From: Oscillospiraceae bacterium
GTDB lineage: Bacteria > Bacillota > Clostridia > Oscillospirales > Acutalibacteraceae
Assembly: GCA_031262985.1 (NCBI GenBank)
Contig: JAISGQ010000003.1
Coordinates: 1 to 63,092 of the forward strand
DNA length: 63,092 bases
Direction: 5' to 3'
Shown here: piece by piece, positions 35,611-44,463 of the stretch
Layout of the letters: each line of letters starts with the position of its first letter
Position numbering within the stretch: the stretch's first letter is position 1
Position numbers and translations under genes: made by a program
The notes under the pieces: model-generated
The model's database searches: none
What the model was told of the DNA's origin: nothing
The model's input: the letters and a program-made list of their open reading frames with translations, nothing else

Positions 35611-36561
35611 ATGAAAAACATGAATACAGAGCTTACAGCCGAATGGCTCTTGTCAAACGACGATTATTTAATCCTCTGTCACAGATACCCCGATGGAGAT
35701 ACAATCGGTTCGGCGTTCGCGCTTTGCCGCGCGCTTATCGCGCTGGGCAAGAACGCGGCTGTCATCTGCTCTGATTTAATACCGTCGAAATACGCCTACA
35801 TCTACGACAATCTCAACCTCCCCGTTTTCAAGGAGAAAAACATAATTGCCGTTGACGTAGCCGACCCAAAGCTCCTCGGTATGCTCGAGGAGGAGTACGG
35901 CGGCAAGGTGGATTTGTGTATCGACCACCACGGCTCTAACCTCAAGTACGCAAAACGCCTCCTGCTTGACCCGAAGGCGGCGGCTACGGGGGAGATTATC
36001 TACAGACTTATTCCCGCTATGGGCGTCTCCATAGATAAGAAAATGGCGGAGGCTCTCTTTACCGCGATAGTGACCGACACAGGCTGCTTTCGCTACGGCA
36101 ACACTACTCCCGAAACAATGAGAATCGGCGCGGAGCTGATGAGTATGGGAGTTGACCACGAGGCTATAAACAGGGAGATGTTCGACACCAAGTCCCGCGA
36201 GCGTATGGCTGTGGAGCAGGCAGTGCTGTCCACACTCGACTACTGGTGCGGCGGCAAATGCGCCGTCATGTACCTCACCGACGAAATGATACAAAAGACC
36301 AACGCCAACGAGGGCGACTTAGAGGGGCTTGCCCCCATGCCCAAGCGCATTGAGGGAGTGAAGATAGGCATTACGCTCCGTCAGGGAGACGAGGGCTACA
36401 AGGTGTCGGTGCGAACAAACCCCGGCATAGACGCCTGTCAGATATGCAAGAAATTCGGCGGAGGAGGGCATACCGCCGCCTCCGGATGCTTTATCAAAGG
36501 CACGCTCAGCTCGGTCAAGGAGGACTTGCACATCGCCATATCAGAAGTGTTGGGAGAATAG
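35611..36561 (+). CDS. nrnA: DHH/DHHA1 phosphoesterase, NrnA-type
   Basis: The 316-residue enzyme degrades short oligoribonucleotides or pAp. DHH-superfamily motifs are clear: CHRYPDGDTIGSAFAL (motif I), DVADPK (motif II), DHHGSN (motif III), TDTGCFRYGNT (motif IV), and the DHHA1 substrate loop GGGGHTAASG near the end. ATG 35611 is about ten bases after GCGAGG; a GTG at 35599 is also in frame. The place between rbfA and truB is conserved in Firmicutes. Confidence 0.9.
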   Translation: MKNMNTELTAEWLLSNDDYLILCHRYPDGDTIGSAFALCRALIALGKNAAVICSDLIPSKYAYIYDNLNLPVFKEKNIIAVDVADPKLLGMLEEEYGGKVDLCIDHHGSNLKYAKRLLLDPKAAATGEIIYRLIPAMGVSIDKKMAEALFTAIVTDTGCFRYGNTTPETMRIGAELMSMGVDHEAINREMFDTKSRERMAVEQAVLSTLDYWCGGKCAVMYLTDEMIQKTNANEGDLEGLAPMPKRIEGVKIGITLRQGDEGYKVSVRTNPGIDACQICKKFGGGGHTAASGCFIKGTLSSVKEDLHIAISEVLGE

Positions 36562-36567
36562 CGCAGT

Positions 36568-37500
36568 ATGGAGAATGCAGCCCCGCTCAACGGAATAATT
36601 ATAGTTGACAAGCCTACCGACTTTACATCATTTGACGTATGCGCGAAGCTCAGAGGTATGCTTAAAACCAAGAAAATCGGACATACGGGAACTCTCGACC
36701 CCATGGCTACGGGAGTGCTTACCGTTATGCTGGGAAACGCCACAAAAGCCCTTGACTTAATTCCTATACACGACAAGGAGTACATTGCGGGCTTTAAGCT
36801 GGGCTTGACCACCGACACCCTCGACATATGGGGTGAGGTGAGGGAGAGTAGAACTCCTTTCGTAAAGGAGGACGAAATTCTCTCCTCCCTGACACGCTTC
36901 ACGGGGGAGATTGAACAGATTCCCCCCATGTATTCGGCAGTAAAAATTGACGGGAAACGCCTATACGACATAGCGAGGAGCGGGGAGACGGTTGAGCGCC
37001 CCTCCCGCACGGTTACGGTATACAGCTTAGAGCTTTTGTCCTTCTGCGAGGAGACGGGGGAGGGCGAGCTTAGGTGCAGCTGCTCGAAGGGCACGTACAT
37101 CCGCACTCTGATTGCCGATATGGGCGAACTGCTCTCCTGCGGCGCGGTCATGACCAAGCTAAGGAGGACGAATGCGTGCGGCTTCGGTATAGAGAACGCA
37201 TTTACGCTATCTGAACTCCAAAAGCTCAAAGACGAGGGGAGTATATACAAAGCGATAATCCCCACCGAAAGGCTCTTTGATTCGCTCAAAAAAGTGGGCA
37301 TTACCGCCCCTCAGGCGGTGAGATACAGCAACGGCGGGGAACTTTCACTCGACAGGCTGAACCGTCCTCCCGCTGATTTTGCCGATGGGGAGCTTGTCAC
37401 GGTCTACGGCTCACCGACAGGCGGAGAGCGGCAGTTTATGGGGCTTTCCGTTGTCTCGAGGGAGAAGGGTATGCTGCTTGTCAAAAAGCGATTCTCGTAG
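36568..37500 (+). CDS. truB: tRNA pseudouridine-55 synthase TruB
   Basis: The 310-residue enzyme makes pseudouridine 55 in the T loop of tRNAs. The catalytic region HTGTLDPMATGVLTVMLG contains the essential Asp; GIIIVDKPTDFTSFDV, AGFKLGLTTDTLDIWGEV and CSCSKGTYIRTLIADMGE are further family landmarks. A PUA-type end follows. The start is six bases after the nrnA stop with GGGAGAA upstream. Fourth from last step of the operon order before ribF. Confidence 0.95.
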   Translation: MENAAPLNGIIIVDKPTDFTSFDVCAKLRGMLKTKKIGHTGTLDPMATGVLTVMLGNATKALDLIPIHDKEYIAGFKLGLTTDTLDIWGEVRESRTPFVKEDEILSSLTRFTGEIEQIPPMYSAVKIDGKRLYDIARSGETVERPSRTVTVYSLELLSFCEETGEGELRCSCSKGTYIRTLIADMGELLSCGAVMTKLRRTNACGFGIENAFTLSELQKLKDEGSIYKAIIPTERLFDSLKKVGITAPQAVRYSNGGELSLDRLNRPPADFADGELVTVYGSPTGGERQFMGLSVVSREKGMLLVKKRFS

Positions 37501-37577
37501 AGGGATTGTTCGCGAGGAGAAGCAGTTTCGTATACTCCGCACTTAATTAATTTTCACACAGGAGGGGGAAATGCAGG

Positions 37578-38471
37578 ATGGAAATAACCTCCGATATATA
37601 CTCACAGCGAAGCACTTCTGTCGCGTTAGGACAGTTTGACGCACTGCACAAAGGACATATAGAGGTAATAAAAGCCGCGAAAAAAGACGGTATCGCGCTT
37701 GCGATTTTCACCTTCAAGCGCGGCACGCTTGTAAAGAGCGTTCCGGGGAGCGTGACTACCTCAGGCAAGCGGATTGAGATACTCGAAAACCTCGGCGCAG
37801 ATTTGCTGTGCGAACCCGATTTTGAGGATGTACGAAATCTTACTCCCGAGGAGTTTGTGAGAAATATACTTGTTTTAAAGCTTAAGGCGCGTTTTGTCAC
37901 CTGCGGCTACGACTACAGGTTCGGCAAAAACGCCGAGGGCACAGCGCAGCTCCTCTCCGAGCTGTGCAGGAGACGCAACGTGCAGTGTACTGTCGTTCCT
38001 CCCGTACTCGAAGGAGGAGTACCTGTTTCGAGTACGGAGATAAAGCGGCTTCTCGATTTGGGAGAACCCGACACCGCCGCCGCTATGCTGGGGCGTTATT
38101 TCTCCTACGACTTCACTGTCGTGGGAGGACAAAGGCTGGGGAGGACTTTGGGTTCTCCCACCATCAATCAGTACTTCGACGACAATCTCATCATACCGAA
38201 ATTCGGCGTGTACGCGTCTATGGTGCAGGTAGAGGGGAAGCATTATCACTCGGTCACAAATATAGGGGTACGCCCTACAGTCGGCTCTGGCAGACCGCTG
38301 AGCGAGACATTCATCGCCGATTTTGACGGCGATTTGTACGGACAGAGGGTGGAGGTTTTCCTGCTTAAGTACATGAGGGATGAGCGGAAGTTTGAATCTC
38401 TCGACGCTCTGAAAAATCAAATTGCCCTCGACGCGCAGACATCGAGGGAGATATTTTCGGGAAAGCAGTAA
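37578..38471 (+). CDS. ribF: Bifunctional riboflavin kinase/FAD synthetase
   Basis: The 297-residue protein converts riboflavin to FMN and then FAD. The N-terminal nucleotidyltransferase has the modified HxGH motif ALGQFDALHKGHIEVI, and SSTEIKRLLDLG closes the domain. The C-terminal kinase shows GRTLGSPTINQYFDD (the PTAN-type motif is PTIN here) and SVTNIGVRPTVGSG. GGAGGGGG precedes the ATG. It ends the rimP operon; rpsO and pnp, often next, are absent. Confidence 0.93.
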   Translation: MEITSDIYSQRSTSVALGQFDALHKGHIEVIKAAKKDGIALAIFTFKRGTLVKSVPGSVTTSGKRIEILENLGADLLCEPDFEDVRNLTPEEFVRNILVLKLKARFVTCGYDYRFGKNAEGTAQLLSELCRRRNVQCTVVPPVLEGGVPVSSTEIKRLLDLGEPDTAAAMLGRYFSYDFTVVGGQRLGRTLGSPTINQYFDDNLIIPKFGVYASMVQVEGKHYHSVTNIGVRPTVGSGRPLSETFIADFDGDLYGQRVEVFLLKYMRDERKFESLDALKNQIALDAQTSREIFSGKQ

Positions 38472-38512
38472 TTATGCTGCTTGACAGTATAATATCTTGT
38501 GAAATACATTGT

Positions 38513-38541
38513 TTGAAAATATAACTGCCGTGTGGTAGAAT
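38513..38541 (+). promoter_or_regulatory. Promoter of the phosphohexomutase gene
   Basis: TTGAAA, 17 bases, TAGAAT, with TG two bases before the -10 (TGTGG-TAGAAT). The transcript would start about 40 bases before the start codon. Confidence 0.75.
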
Positions 38542-38588
38542 ATATATATATTATCTATACAATTTTAGTTTGAGAGGGAGATAAAATC

Positions 38589-40310
38589 ATGAACACAGAT
38601 AAAAGCACAAACGACCTTTACAGCCTTTGGCTTACGAAGGCTGAGGATAAAGAAGTGCTGGAGGAGCTCAACTCCTGCAAGGGCGACGACGACGCCATAC
38701 GCGACCGCTTTTTCAGGTATCTCGAGTTCGGCACAGGCGGCTTACGCGGAGTTATCGGCGCGGGAACAAACCGCATGAATATCTACACTATCGGCATGAC
38801 GGCTCAGGCTCTTGCCGACTACCTCATCAGCGAGGGAGCGGAGAAGTCCGTAGCCATCGCACATGATTCGAGGATAAAATCCGACGTTTTCGCGAGATAT
38901 GCCGCCTGCGTGCTTGCGTCAAACGGAATCAAGGTGCATCTCTACGCCGAGCTTGCGCCTACTCCCATGCTCAGCTACGCGGTGAGGGAGCTTAAATGCG
39001 GCGCGGGAATCGTCATTACCGCAAGCCACAATCCGGCGGAGTACAACGGCTTTAAGTGCTACGGCTCAGACGGCTGTCAGATGACCGACCACAACGCGAA
39101 CCGCGTCTACTCCTTCATGCAGAAGCTTGATATTTTCGATGATGTCAAGACGGGAGATTTTGACTCTCTGATTGACAGCGGCGCAATCAGCTATATAGAC
39201 GAAAGCGTGTGGGAGAGCTACTACGAGAAGGTAGTTTCCTGCTCCGTCAACCCCGATGTGTTTGAGAAGGCGGACTTGAGCGTCCTCTACACGCCTCTGT
39301 GCGGAGCAGGCAACAAGCCTGTGCGCGCAGTTCTCGCAAAAGCGGGAGTAAAGAATATCTCCGTTGTAAAGGCGCAGGAGCAGCCCGACGGCACATTCCC
39401 CGGCTGCCCGTTCCCCAACCCCGAGATAAGAGAGGCGTTTGCCTACTCTCTGGAGCTTGCGAAAACGCTCTGTCCCGAACTGCTCCTCGCCACCGACCCT
39501 GACGGAGACCGCGTAGGCATAGCTGTCAGGAAGGACGGCGACTACGTCCTCATGAGCGGCAACGAGGTGGGTGCGATGATGATGGAGTACCTCCTGTCAA
39601 AGAGGAAGGAAAACGGAACTCTCCCCGCCAATCCCGTAGTGATAAAGACCATAGTCACAAGCGACATAGGGCTTAAAATAGCGCAGTTCTACAAAGCGGA
39701 AATCAGAAACCTGCTCACAGGCTTTAAGTACATCGGGGAGCAGATAGGGCTTCTCGAAGCGGCAGGAGAGGAAAACCGCTTCGTCATGGGCTACGAGGAG
39801 AGCTACGGCTACCTTGCGGGAACTTACGCGCGTGACAAGGACGCGGTTGTCGCCTCCATGATTATCTGTGAGATGGCTTCATACTACAAGCTTCAGGGAA
39901 AAAGTCTTCTGGAGGTTATGGACGGCATCTACGAAAAGTACGGCTACTTCTGCCACAGGACTTGTGATTTTGTGTTTAAGGGCGAGAGCGGCATGAACAA
40001 AATGGCGGAGATTATGGAGAGCCTCCGTCAGAATCCTCCCGCTGAAATCGCGGGGCACAGGGTAGCAATCAGAAGGGACTACGAAAGCGGCGAGGAGCTT
40101 CTCATTGATTCAGGAGCGGTGAACAAAATTACACTCCCGCAGAGTAATGTCCTCTCATATATTTTTGAAAATGGCGGTTCATTTATCGCAAGACCCTCCG
40201 GAACTGAGCCTAAGATAAAGTTCTATCTCACCGCTAACGCCAAAAATCATGAGGAGGGCGAAGCCGTCCTCGACGCTCTGGCGGCTGAGGCGAAGAAAAT
40301 AGCGGAGTAA
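38589..40310 (+). CDS. Phosphoglucomutase/phosphomannomutase
   Basis: The 573-residue alpha-D-phosphohexomutase interconverts hexose 1- and 6-phosphates. The phosphoserine loop is TASHNPAEYNGFKCYG, the metal loop is ATDPDGDRVG, the sugar-binding loop GYEESYGYL and the phosphate loop RPSGTEPKIKFY. Length and the start (DLYSLWLTKAEDKEVLEELN) fit the PgcA-type branch of Firmicutes, which supplies glucose-1-phosphate for glycolipid and wall polymers. It is followed by mannose-6-phosphate isomerase, so a mannose branch is also possible. Confidence 0.93.
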   Translation: MNTDKSTNDLYSLWLTKAEDKEVLEELNSCKGDDDAIRDRFFRYLEFGTGGLRGVIGAGTNRMNIYTIGMTAQALADYLISEGAEKSVAIAHDSRIKSDVFARYAACVLASNGIKVHLYAELAPTPMLSYAVRELKCGAGIVITASHNPAEYNGFKCYGSDGCQMTDHNANRVYSFMQKLDIFDDVKTGDFDSLIDSGAISYIDESVWESYYEKVVSCSVNPDVFEKADLSVLYTPLCGAGNKPVRAVLAKAGVKNISVVKAQEQPDGTFPGCPFPNPEIREAFAYSLELAKTLCPELLLATDPDGDRVGIAVRKDGDYVLMSGNEVGAMMMEYLLSKRKENGTLPANPVVIKTIVTSDIGLKIAQFYKAEIRNLLTGFKYIGEQIGLLEAAGEENRFVMGYEESYGYLAGTYARDKDAVVASMIICEMASYYKLQGKSLLEVMDGIYEKYGYFCHRTCDFVFKGESGMNKMAEIMESLRQNPPAEIAGHRVAIRRDYESGEELLIDSGAVNKITLPQSNVLSYIFENGGSFIARPSGTEPKIKFYLTANAKNHEEGEAVLDALAAEAKKIAE

Positions 40311-40315
40311 AATAG

Positions 40316-40343
40316 GATGGTGTGGACGCAAGTACACACCATC
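40316..40343 (+). terminator. Intergenic hairpin between mutase and isomerase genes
   Basis: GATGGTGTG and CACACCATC form a perfect 9-bp stem with a ten-base loop, without a T-run. It may protect the upstream mRNA or partly attenuate. Confidence 0.5.
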
Positions 40344-40374
40344 TATCACAACAAAGCTGAAAGGATAAAGATTT

Positions 40375-41334
40375 ATGTATATCATGAAGCTTACTCCTGC
40401 CGTCAAGGATTATATTTGGGGCGGCAACAAGCTTAAAGAGGAGTATTCCGTCAAGAGCGACAGCGAACGCACAGCGGAGGCGTGGGTTCTATCCTGCCAC
40501 CGCGACGGGCTGTCGGTAGTCGAAAACGGGGAGTTCGCCTCCCGCACTCTTTCCGATGTACTCTCGGAACACCCCGAATTTCTGGGAACAATCGGCGGGG
40601 AGTTCGAGCGGTTTCCCTTCCTCATAAAGCTGATTGACGCGAAGGACGACCTCTCCGTGCAGGTTCACCCCGACGACGAGTACGCGCTTGCCTCCGAGGG
40701 TGAGCCGGGAAAAACAGAGCTTTGGTATATCCTCGAGTGCGAGGAGGGGGCAAGCGTAGTCTACGGCTTTACCGAGGAGCTGACAATGGAGCAGTTCCGA
40801 AAGGCTATAGGAAACGGGACGCTTCCCGACTACCTTCACCGATTTGAGGTGAAAAAAGGCGACGTATTCTCCATCGAGGCGGGAACTATCCACGCCGTAG
40901 GCAAGGGGATTGTGCTGGCGGAAATTCAGCAAAACTCCAACACCACCTACCGCGTATTCGACTACGACCGAACGGACGCCGACGGCAACAAGCGGGAGCT
41001 GCACATAGAAAAAGCCATTGACGTCACCATTACCGCGCCTCCGACGATTAAGCCCGGGGCGAGCGGAGCTGAAACTAAAGTTGACACTCGAACCGAAACA
41101 CTCCTATCTTCAAATGAGCATTTCAAGACAACGCTTGTGTGCAACAAAAACATAAGCGAGTTTACCGTTGGTGAGCAGTCCTTTGCCTCCGTTGTCGTGC
41201 TGGAGGGCACAATACAACTCAACGCAAGCGACAGCTCCGTTACGTTGACCAAGGGGGAATCGGCGTTTATCCCCGCCGGAAGCGGGCTGATAAAGATGTT
41301 CGGAGCAGCCGATTTCCTTCTGACTACAGTGTAA
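40375..41334 (+). CDS. manA: Class I mannose-6-phosphate isomerase
   Basis: The 319-residue zinc enzyme interconverts fructose 6-phosphate and mannose 6-phosphate. The metal site is visible as VQVHPDDEYAL, KTELWYIL and EAGTIHAVGKG; the catalytic Arg lies in NTTYRVFDYDR. The C-terminal cupin-like part carries FIPAGSGLIKM. GAAAGGA is ten bases before the ATG. Supplies mannose units, probably with the glycosyltransferases that follow. Confidence 0.93.
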   Translation: MYIMKLTPAVKDYIWGGNKLKEEYSVKSDSERTAEAWVLSCHRDGLSVVENGEFASRTLSDVLSEHPEFLGTIGGEFERFPFLIKLIDAKDDLSVQVHPDDEYALASEGEPGKTELWYILECEEGASVVYGFTEELTMEQFRKAIGNGTLPDYLHRFEVKKGDVFSIEAGTIHAVGKGIVLAEIQQNSNTTYRVFDYDRTDADGNKRELHIEKAIDVTITAPPTIKPGASGAETKVDTRTETLLSSNEHFKTTLVCNKNISEFTVGEQSFASVVVLEGTIQLNASDSSVTLTKGESAFIPAGSGLIKMFGAADFLLTTV

Positions 41335-41362
41335 CCGAGAAACTTTTTAAGGAGTTTTTATT

Positions 41363-42319
41363 ATGCCGTCCTTACTTCCCATCTCCGTTGTAATACCAAC
41401 ATACAACCGCCCCGATTCGCTCAAGCGGACTCTCGACTGTATGCTCTCGAAGGAACACATTCCCAATCATATAGTCATCATAGACCAGTCGGCAGAGGAG
41501 GAGGTCAGGCGGCGCAACCTCGCTTCCATAGCCAATCACACTGAAAAAATAGATACTAATATCGAGTATATATATCAGGACAAGCCGTCCTCCACAGCCT
41601 CGCGGAATACGGGATTTATGCGTGCGTACAACGAGATTGTCGTCTACTCCGACGATGATGTTGATGCCTGTGACGATACATTTTATAACGTGGCGGAGCT
41701 TATGTTCGACGGCGGAGTTTCGCTAATTGCGGGAATTGACGACAATACTCCTCCCTCCGCCTCCTCCTTGGGCTACCTGTTCGGCACGAAGTCGTACAGG
41801 CAGCGTGCTATCGGTCACGTCACCGCCTCCATGCTGGGAAGGTATCCCGATTCTGTCAAAGGAGAAGTCAGGACGCGGTGGGCAATGGGATACTTTTTTG
41901 CTGTAAAAAAGAGTTGTGCCGAGCGATGGGGAATACTCTGGGACGAGCGTCTCACGGGCTACGCCTATGCGGAGGACTTGGACTACACCTTCTCCTACTG
42001 CAAGCAATCGGAGGAGGAGAATCTGCGCTGCATCCTCTCGGACAAGGTGCGGGTGCGGCATCTCGCCTCAAATGAGCATCGCACTCCGTCACAGAGGAGT
42101 ACATACGCCTACGTCATCAACCGCGAATACCTCAGCGGTAAGCACAAAATGGGTGTTCGCTCCTATCTCGCCATGAGGTGGAGCAATTTCGCGCATATGC
42201 TTCTGCGCCTGCTCAAGAAGCAGAACGCAGGGGATTTATTGAGGGCGCAAATTAAGTGCAATCGAAACAAAAAACGCATACGACGAGGGGAAATAACTCC
42301 CGATTTGTATGAGGGGTAA
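41363..42319 (+). CDS. Family 2 glycosyltransferase
   Basis: A 318-residue GT-A fold enzyme. ISVVIPTYNRPDSLKRTLDC is the nucleotide-sugar binding start, and VVYSDDDVDAC gives the metal-binding DxD-like motif. WGILWDERLTGYAYAEDLDY corresponds to the catalytic E-D pair region of GT2 enzymes. It lacks membrane helices. It likely adds a sugar to a surface polysaccharide or glycolipid. It lies 28 bases after manA and six bases before the GNAT gene. Confidence 0.87.
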   Translation: MPSLLPISVVIPTYNRPDSLKRTLDCMLSKEHIPNHIVIIDQSAEEEVRRRNLASIANHTEKIDTNIEYIYQDKPSSTASRNTGFMRAYNEIVVYSDDDVDACDDTFYNVAELMFDGGVSLIAGIDDNTPPSASSLGYLFGTKSYRQRAIGHVTASMLGRYPDSVKGEVRTRWAMGYFFAVKKSCAERWGILWDERLTGYAYAEDLDYTFSYCKQSEEENLRCILSDKVRVRHLASNEHRTPSQRSTYAYVINREYLSGKHKMGVRSYLAMRWSNFAHMLLRLLKKQNAGDLLRAQIKCNRNKKRIRRGEITPDLYEG

Positions 42320-42324
42320 AAATT

Positions 42325-42942
42325 ATGGAAATAAAAATCATCAAGCACCAAAAAGCGCGTCAAGTGCGGCAGTTCGCGAAGGAGGCCGCCTCGATACACG
42401 TCAGAACCTTCACGGGCTTCTTCCTCACATTTTTGGGCGAGGGCTTCCTCACCCGCCTGTACGAGGGTTTCGCCAAGCACAGCGATTCATGCCTGATTCT
42501 GGCGGTGGAGGAGGAAAAAGTAGTGGGTTTCCTCGCTTGTTCGGAAAATCTCAGTGATTTCTACAAGTATCTCATCAAAACAAGCTTGATTCCCTTTGCC
42601 TACTACAGCGTTATCGCATTCTTCAAAAAGCCGTCCGCTCTTTTTCGCCTCCTCCGTGCTTTGACCTACCCAAGCGAAACAAAAACCGAGGAGAAAATCT
42701 TCGAGATATCCTCGATAGGAGTACTTCCGGAGGCGAAAAACAAAGGTGTGGGTTCGATACTCCTACGCACCGTGCAGGAGACGGTAAATTTCGATAAGTT
42801 TTCCTGCATACAGCTTGAGACGGACAGGGATAATAACGACGCTGTCAATAATTTCTACAAGAAGAACGGGTTCGTCCTGCATGAGACATACGAAACTCCC
42901 GAGGGGCGAAGGATGAACCGACTTAGATACACACTAAATTAA
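42325..42942 (+). CDS. GNAT family acetyltransferase
   Basis: A 205-residue protein; the acetyl-CoA loop is seen in ISSIGVLPEAKNKGVGSILL and the final motif in NNFYKKNGFVLHETYE. The N-terminal half (TFTGFFLTFLGEGFLTRLYE ... HSDSCLILAVEEEKVVGFL) resembles acetyltransferases found in polysaccharide clusters. It could acetylate an amino sugar. The last two codons and stop lie in the first copy of the 105-bp repeat, so the C-terminal end of the gene may have been reshaped by that repeat. Confidence 0.85.
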   Translation: MEIKIIKHQKARQVRQFAKEAASIHVRTFTGFFLTFLGEGFLTRLYEGFAKHSDSCLILAVEEEKVVGFLACSENLSDFYKYLIKTSLIPFAYYSVIAFFKKPSALFRLLRALTYPSETKTEEKIFEISSIGVLPEAKNKGVGSILLRTVQETVNFDKFSCIQLETDRDNNDAVNNFYKKNGFVLHETYETPEGRRMNRLRYTLN

Positions 42943-43158
42943 CAAGAAAACACTCAAGCCTCCACGGGAGAAAACCACACAAACCAAAGCTTTTCTCCCG
43001 TGTTTTCTTGGTGTTTTCTAAAGTTAATTAACTATACACTAAATTAACAAGAAAACACTCAAGCCTCCACGGGAGAAAACCGCACAAACGAAAGCTTTTC
43101 TCCCGTGTTTTCTTGGTGTTTTCTAAAGTTAATTAACTACACACTAAATTAACTAACC
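42931..43158. repeat. 105-bp palindromic unit, two tandem copies plus a start of a third
   Basis: Two copies with exactly 105-base spacing start at 42931 and 43036; a third begins at 43141 and stops after about 17 bases. Copies differ at only about three positions. Each has outer inverted parts (AAATTAAC ... GTTAATT; AAGAAAACAC ... GTGTTTTCTT) and a central stem (ACGGGAGAAAA/TTTTCTCCCGT), so each folds as one long hairpin. A diverged relative lies at 62690-62777. No gene is inside. Confidence 0.9.
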
Positions 43159-43190
43159 ACACCCCAAACTGCCGCGAGGAGAGCTGATTT

Positions 43191-44420
43191 GTGAAAATAC
43201 TACAGCTTATGCCCTACTATAATCCCGAGCAATTTTCCAGTGCACACCTCTTCAACGACTTGGAGCAATCCATGGCGGAGTTGGGGTTTTCCCTTCACGT
43301 CATAACCCCAACTCCCACAAGGGGCGTATCAAATGAAACCCGCGCGGAGTACAAGAAGCGGCGTACTGAGCTAAGGCACGGCGGGGCGGTGAGAATTGCG
43401 CGCTTTTCGCTGTTCGGGGAGGGGAAAAATGTGTTGCTCCGCGCAGTGAGATACCTCCTGTGCAACGTGATTGAATACAGCAAAGCTTGCCGCATAAAGG
43501 ATGCGGACGTAATTTTTTCGGTAAGCACTCCGCCTACTCAGGGACTGCTTGCCGCGATGGTGAAAAAACGGCTGAAAATCCCGTTTGTCTACAACCTGCA
43601 GGACGTTTTTCCTGACTCGCTTGTGACTACAGGTCTCTCGAAGGAGGGGAGTTTTCTGTGGAAAATCGGGCGGAAAATCGAAAATTTCACATACAAACAC
43701 GCCGACAGAATTGTGGTAGTCAGTGAAAATATGAAACAAAACCTACTCAATAAGGGAGTTCCCGAACACAAGCTCTCCGTTTGCTACAACTGGGTGGACG
43801 ACAGCGCGGTCACTCCCGTGTCGGCTTCGGATAATCGAATTTTAGACGAGTTGTCACTGGATAAGAGTAAGTTTTACGTAACCTACGCCGGAAATCTCGG
43901 AGAGTCGCAGAATATTGAGGTTATGCTGGGTGCCGCCGCACTCCTTCGCGGTAGGAGTGACATCTCCTTCTTGATATTTGGAAGCGGCGGCAACGAGGAG
44001 AAATACAAAGCGGAGGCGCGGCAAATGCAGCTTGACAATGTGCGTTTCTTTCCGATTCAGCCGTACAACCGAGTTTCGGAGGTGTACAGTCTCGGCGCGG
44101 TGTCGCTTGTTTCGTGCAAAAAAGGCGCGGGCAAGTCCGCCCTCCCGAGCAAAACGTGGAGTATCATGTCGGCGGGGACGGCTGTCCTCGCCGCGTTCGA
44201 CAAGGACAGTGAACTCGATGAGATAATAACTCGCAACAACTGCGGGATATGCGTAAACCCCGACGACCCTGAGCGGCTCGCCGAGGCGGTGGAGGAGCTT
44301 TATCGAAACTCCTCACTGTGTGTGAAGATGGGAGAAAACGGCAGACGGTTTGTGACAGAACACCTCGGAAAAAGCGCGGGAACTGGGCATTATATTGATG
44401 TGTTTAATTCTTTGTTGTGA
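43191..44420 (+). CDS. Family 4 glycosyltransferase (WbuB-like)
   Basis: A 409-residue GT-B enzyme. The N-terminal domain starts KILQLMPYYNPEQFSSAHLF and has PFVYNLQDVFPDSLVTTGLS, typical of WbuB-type transferases in capsule clusters. The donor half holds TYAGNLGESQNIEVMLGAAA, FGSGGNEEKY and the E-x7-E region near GKSALPSKTWSIMSAGTAVL. GTG start with GAGGAGAG in front. Probably acts on a surface glycan with the next gene. Confidence 0.88.
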   Translation: MKILQLMPYYNPEQFSSAHLFNDLEQSMAELGFSLHVITPTPTRGVSNETRAEYKKRRTELRHGGAVRIARFSLFGEGKNVLLRAVRYLLCNVIEYSKACRIKDADVIFSVSTPPTQGLLAAMVKKRLKIPFVYNLQDVFPDSLVTTGLSKEGSFLWKIGRKIENFTYKHADRIVVVSENMKQNLLNKGVPEHKLSVCYNWVDDSAVTPVSASDNRILDELSLDKSKFYVTYAGNLGESQNIEVMLGAAALLRGRSDISFLIFGSGGNEEKYKAEARQMQLDNVRFFPIQPYNRVSEVYSLGAVSLVSCKKGAGKSALPSKTWSIMSAGTAVLAAFDKDSELDEIITRNNCGICVNPDDPERLAEAVEELYRNSSLCVKMGENGRRFVTEHLGKSAGTGHYIDVFNSLL

Positions 44421-44463
44421 ATGCTTGTCAACTCCAATTTTTAAAAAAAGGAGCGTTACTGGG

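Noticed and set aside
42931-43158. CRISPR array
   Set aside because: The units are long (105 bases), contiguous and palindromic, with no unique spacers and no cas genes in the window.
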